This document shows positions 59,530 to 64,000 of a stretch of DNA of 64,000 nucleotides, piece by piece (position 1 is the stretch's first letter; each line of letters begins with the position of its first letter). The position numbers and the translations under genes are program-made. The notes below the pieces were generated by a model, which was not told where the DNA came from, searched no databases, and worked only from the letters and a program-made list of their open reading frames with translations. Source of the DNA: Neoscytalidium dimidiatum (taxonomy: Eukaryota; Ascomycota; Dothideomycetes; Botryosphaeriales; Botryosphaeriaceae); the NCBI GenBank assembly GCA_037367355.1, contig CM074698.1, positions 930,001 to 994,000 of the forward strand, given 5' to 3'.

Positions 59530-60678
59530 TGATGCGTGGGTTCACCTGAGCATCTTTTTGCTACGGGGGAACGGATGTGAGGGGCGCTGAGTGGTGGGAC
59601 CGGATTGGGATGGTGGTGTCGTGTCAGGGAATCTGGCAGCACGGAGGTGTCGGGGCCTGTCGGTCTGTCGTCAGCCAGCAGCGCCGCCGCTTCTGGGCGG
59701 TCGCGCCGACCGTTCCTTGGGCACTCGGGGGATCGGCGCCTAGGGCTGTCCCTTATTTATTCTATATTCGGCCGCTTCTATTGTGCCCCCATTCCGGCCG
59801 CGAAACGAGCACGCACACAGTAGGCCCTCGGGCCCTCAACTGGCAGGTGCCGCCTGAGGAGTGCCTGAGGTGAGGCAGAAGACTGCTGCGCGGCGCACGC
59901 CGTCATTGTTACGCAGCGTATGCAAGTAATCTATGGAACATTTTGTTACGCGCTGCAAACAGAGCTTGCAAGCGAGAGGCTTAAAGATCCGGGTCGCGCG
60001 CGTCCCGCCAGTCGCCGCATGCCAGCCAGAAGCCCCGAGCGTGCGGACCCAAGGAAACGGCCTCTGGCTCAGTCCGTCCACGTGCAGCCCAACTGAACGC
60101 CGGGAGCATCCCTTCACACTGCGTGGCAAAACAGGCCCCAACATGATGGCTCTAGAAGTACGAGTGTTCCAGAGGCGAGGCATGGGCAGTCGAAGAAATA
60201 GGTCATTCGGACGTAAACATTCAGTGAGGTCCTTGACATCTACACGTGCATAACATCTTTGCCCCCTGCTGGACTCTTTAGCGGTTTAATGGTTGATCTC
60301 TTCTCCCGTCCGACGTACCTCGAACTACATCCCGAAACGTTTATCCCTAAGCGGTATGCAATCGTCACTCTGCATTTTTCGACCCAGGCCTGCAGGAGCA
60401 CGCAATACGTAGACTGTTGCTTCACTTCTCTGGAAGCATCCCTCGCATATTGTGACTAACGCGTGTGCTCCACCCTTTTCCTTCCCATGTATCCAACACA
60501 TTCAACGCCGCGTTGCCACTAGAGAGTATGAAGAAATTCGCCAGCTGATAATCCTATATACCAGCCAGATTCCCAGATTCCCAGATTCCCAGATTAGCAC
60601 CATAGTGAAAAACGCCAGCCATAGTGGCCCTATGAAAACATTAAGGATCCCTTCCAGACAAGCAAAGCAATTCGTAGA
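59530..60678. other. Intergenic, promoter side of the AVT2-like gene
   Basis: About 1.1 kb between two minus-strand genes. It holds a GC-rich promoter-side part to about 59.8 kb, then mixed sequence with short frames only, and a short tandem repeat at 60.57 kb. Confidence 0.5.
60566..60594. repeat. CAGATTCC tandem repeat
   Basis: An 8-bp unit is repeated about three and a half times without change, close to the 3' end of the Kelch gene. Confidence 0.75.
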
Positions 60679-63126
60679 CTAGTCGTGTCCTTCCTCTCTG
60701 AATTTCCCTCTTACTGGTTGTCTTGCGCCTCCTGACGACCCCGACCCTGATACCGAGCCGATGCTCTCACTTATCCGTCCAACAAGCGGGGTATCGCTTG
60801 CGTGTGTGCTCTGTGTCACGTTGCGCCCTACGTGTAATGGCTGCGGATAGAAGTGTGCTGGTGTGTTGGATGAGGTTGTCGGGTATGCCGAGTCAGGCTC
60901 CGAATCCCGTGAGTAGTCACTGGGTGTTGCTACTACGCCAGGATGGTGTCCTGAGGGAACCGCGAGCCCTGTGCTTCCTGCTTGGGGCGATGGGGGTGGT
61001 GGGAAGTGCTCGTTATGTAAAGCGTGCTGTGATGGATCGTATGGTTGGGCGTTGGGCGGCGGTGGCTGGAACATGTACTGCGGCAGCGTTCCTGGTGGAC
61101 CAGCAGGGTACATGTACTGAGGGGAACTGGGCGATACTGGCGGCTGCATGTAACCGCCCGCCATTCCAGGTGGTCCACCGGGCGCATGCGGTGTTTGTGG
61201 TGACACTGGAAACCCGGATCCTCCCACTATCGGCGAAGTCGTGTTAGGAGACCCACTGTGGTGCGTGAAGGCCGGACTAAGGTTTTGTTGCTCGGGTGAA
61301 CCAACGCCCTTCCGGTACCTGTGGCTATTTGTCGCAGATAATTCGGAAACTACTCCACCCTCGAGGTGATTCTCCGCCGGTAGCTCTGCCGGCTTCTCCT
61401 GCGGGGCTTTCTCGTTGGCCGTGTCCTTGCTCTTCTTGCGTCGTCGAAGGCACCACCAAGCAACACCCAGAATCAAAAGTAGGCCGCCGACACCTCCGAC
61501 TACACCTCCGACGATCGCACCCGTGTTGCTAGAACCGCTCGAGCTTCCGGCACTGGATCCACCGGTTGACGTCGCTGAGCCAGTGGCGACATCTCTTGTC
61601 GCAGTGCGAGCAGCAAAGGTGGGAATTCGCGAGAAATACACTGGGAGATCCCGATCATCCCAGGTTGAGGGCGCCTTGTTTGTTGCGCCTCCAGTCGAAC
61701 TAGAGAGCTGCATCAGCATCGATCCATCGCATTTGTTTCGATCACGTACCTTCCGCCGATTTTTGCGACAATCTCCGGAGGAACCAAGTATTTGGTGATA
61801 TTCGGATAGAAGAGATCCCACATTGCATCTTGTGGACCGTTTTTCCCCAGATTTAAATTGTGAGTTCCCCAGACATTTGGAGAATCGCAATCCTGATGCT
61901 GGGCAAACCAACTGAAGTGCACATCCATGTTAGCGTCTTCCCCGCACGGTTTTCGAAGGTGAACCATACCCTCCGATGATTAGCATTTGAGCTGTGTCGA
62001 TGACGTTACACGAAGAGATGCCATGGGGATTTCCAACTCCCGGCTCCGTTGGGTACCACTTGATCCATTGAAAAGAAGGAAGCGTGAGAATATAGACATC
62101 GTCATATCCGGTCGTGTTTGTAATCCCCTGGCCGCCGTAGATATAGCTAACTCTGTCAGTAAAGAAAGTATTTAGCAGTAAAACCGAACTGACTCACATG
62201 TTATAAGACGATTGGTCCTGGGCCCAGGTGACACCACCGCAGAACTTCCTTCTCATATCGGGTACATCACCTATTGCGGTTTGCTTATACCATTTTGTCG
62301 AAGCAATGTCGTAGATGTAAATGTTGCTCAAAGCATCGCCCAATATGGTTCCGTTGGCAAAAGGGTCGATGACACCTCCAAAGTAGATGAGGAGGCCCTT
62401 GTCGGAAGCCGGGATGAAAACCATAACTCCTTCTCCGCGGCCAGTGTTGTCAGGGCCGGTGTTATTAGTCCACGCGTCGTTCACGAAGTCATAAACGATG
62501 AGGTTGCTGGTGAGCATGGGGTCAGCTCCCCATCCGGGAACCGTCTGGTTGTTGAGCCATCCGCCAAGGTAATAGCCTACTCCGGTCTCATTCACGGTGA
62601 CGCCTGCGCCATACGATACCCGCTGGATGCCACTGGCTGCGCTCACATCGGTCCGGTTCCACTGATTGAGAAGGATATCATAAGCCCATGGAGTGAATGC
62701 TTCGGGAGTGGCATCAGTGTATTCACCGCCGTACAGGTAAAGGACCTTGTTAATTTCATCGGTCCACAAGACGCCACCGCTCAGATCCGGAACTTCTCGT
62801 GACTTGTTGAGGTCAGCATGGAGTTGCGGCATTCCAGTGGCGGCATCATCAAGGTCATTGTAGAGGAACCATGTATCTGCGACGACGACGGTCAGCTCTG
62901 GGGGGCGCGGGCGCACCGAAGACAGCATCATACTTGTATAGTTCAGAGGGTTCTGGGACATAGGATTCCATGTGACTTGGCCGCCATCGATGTACAAGCG
63001 GCGGTCGACGACGGCGGTCTGGTGTCCCCAGCGGCGGCAAAAGTCACGAACGGGGTCTTTGGCAGCATTGGCAAGCTGTAAGGCTGCAAGGGCAGCGGCG
63101 ATCAGATATGCTTGGAGCGGAGCCAT
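60679..63126 (-). CDS. Kelch-repeat single-pass membrane protein
   Basis: Four exons, 62198-63126, 61970-62146, 61750-61911 and 60679-61699; introns of 51, 58 and 50 nt; 762 residues. A signal peptide (LIAAALAALQLANAA) opens the protein. The extracellular part has Kelch-type blades, seen as repeated GG after a beta-strand (LYIDGG, LYLYGGEY, GYYLGGWL, LIYFGGV, IYIYGGQG, MLIIGG) with spaced Trp residues and several N-x-S/T sequons. One hydrophobic segment (GAIVGGVVGGVGGLLLILGV, about 485-512) with RRRKK after it anchors it with a cytoplasmic tail of about 250 Pro/Ser/Gly/Tyr-rich residues. Splicing the third intron at 61700 gives GGSSTGGAT, which fits the family better than a nearby alternative acceptor (after GATGCAG). 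I infer a plasma-membrane or cell-wall-facing protein with a signalling or scaffold tail. Exact role unknown. Confidence 0.88.
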
Positions 63127-64000
63127 CAGAGCTGTTCGCGCTCTCAGCGCGCCGCCTTGAGGAGAAATGCCGAATCACAAAACGAAGGGAGGAGCAGAGT
63201 CGGGCTCGCAGCAACGAGAGAGGAGAACTGGACTGCGGAGAAAAAAGGGAAGCACTCAACCAGAGCGGTGGAACAAGAGGGCCAAAGCTGAGAAATGTGG
63301 AAGCACAGGGCTGTCATCCAAGCGGAGATCGCCCGCGGACGCCAGGGCCACAGACGGAATCGGCGGACTGAAGGGCAATCCTGCGATGCAGGACGGCGGG
63401 CCGGGGGCTGCTGATTCGCGTAAGGAGCAGCGCGTGGTACGACGGGACCAATTGCGGCAAGGAAGGGCAGCCAGCTGTGCGACGGACGGCCAATGACCGA
63501 GTGAGACCTGCCGGTACGCAGCGGTGTCGCTGTCTCCGCATCTCCAGCGCAACGGCAGGCCCTTGCGCTTGACCGGCATGCTGCCAGCAGCGTCGCGCGA
63601 AAGCGGGTGGCGCGTCTAGAACGGAGCTGCTTCATCGTGCTGACGGGCGACGGCGCAGCCCTCTGGTCGCGCGCTCACGCTGCCCCCAGCGGCGCTGCTG
63701 CTGCGCCCGCATGTCAGCCGGAGACAAAACGCGCGCGCGGCACGGGGCAGGCAATATATCCAACCCGTGCCCGGCCGGGATCCGGGCTGGAGTGCGGAGA
63801 AGTGCAGAGAGCAGTGCAGCTGGCGGGCGGGCGGGCGAGCGGGCGGGTGTCCATGTCATACAGCCAATCTTGCTCGGGGAGCACGAGCGTGGAGTGACCT
63901 GGCAGCGGTCGTCTAATGGCGCTCGAACGAGACGGAATGGTCGACGGGTGACGAGAGCGTTGACGCATTTGGCGCATGTAAGACTTTGGCTCGGCGGTGC
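63127..64000. other. Promoter side of the Kelch gene, GC-rich
   Basis: No gene is supported before the window ends. The stretch contains a GGGC-type tandem repeat near 63822-63847. It should hold the 5' leader and promoter of the minus-strand Kelch gene. Confidence 0.5.

Overview
This window is nuclear DNA of a filamentous ascomycete (Pezizomycotina; Dothideomycetes is a guess). The evidence is split genes with 50-90 nt GT-AG introns, CTAAC/CTGAC-like branch sites, and fungal families: HET-domain proteins, a PNGase A-like protein, an Rpn4-like zinc-finger factor, AVT2 and Ups2 homologues, and a Kelch membrane protein. No prokaryotic, organellar, rRNA or convincing tRNA sequence was seen. The spliced models were built by hand from reading frame, splice signals and remembered family similarity. 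No alignment or search was run.

Layout. 3.2-5.5 kb (-): Rpn4-like C2H2 factor, followed by a roughly 6-kb gene-free stretch. 11.7-13.6 kb (+): four-exon MFS sugar transporter. 13.6-22.2 kb: gene-poor, holding one small Cys-rich ORF at 20.7 kb (-). 22.2-23.1 kb (-): mitochondrial DUF1279/Nat2-like protein. 23.1-25.5 kb: very GC-rich and full of short tandem repeats. 25.6-28.7 kb (+): a small conserved-looking protein and a secreted PNGase A-like glycoprotein. 30.6-31.3 kb (-): Ups2/PRELI lipid-transfer protein. 31.3-38.9 kb: an AT-richer, gene-poor island with a small secreted protein (36.4 kb) and a decayed gene (37.6-38.8 kb). 39.0-40.8 kb (-): EamA transporter. 42.2-42.5 kb (+): a second Cys-rich small protein with the same metal-binding spacing as the 20.7-kb ORF. 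43.1-43.3 kb: fold-back inverted repeat.

47.4-53.0 kb is the most unusual part. A HET-domain gene (+), interrupted by one frameshift in an 8-T run, faces a decayed, N-terminally truncated second HET gene (-). Two direct copies of a 186-bp sequence flank the pair. The downstream copy lies inside a further degenerate gene. This looks like a decaying allorecognition-type module.

54.7-55.6 kb (+): coiled-coil protein of unknown role. 57.0-59.5 kb (-): seven-exon AVT2-like vacuolar amino-acid transporter with a 12-nt microexon. 60.7-63.1 kb (-): Kelch-repeat, single-pass membrane protein.

The genes do not form one pathway. Housekeeping genes (proteasome regulation, mitochondrial lipid transport, vacuolar and plasma-membrane transport) alternate with accessory islands carrying HET genes, a secreted protein and repeats.
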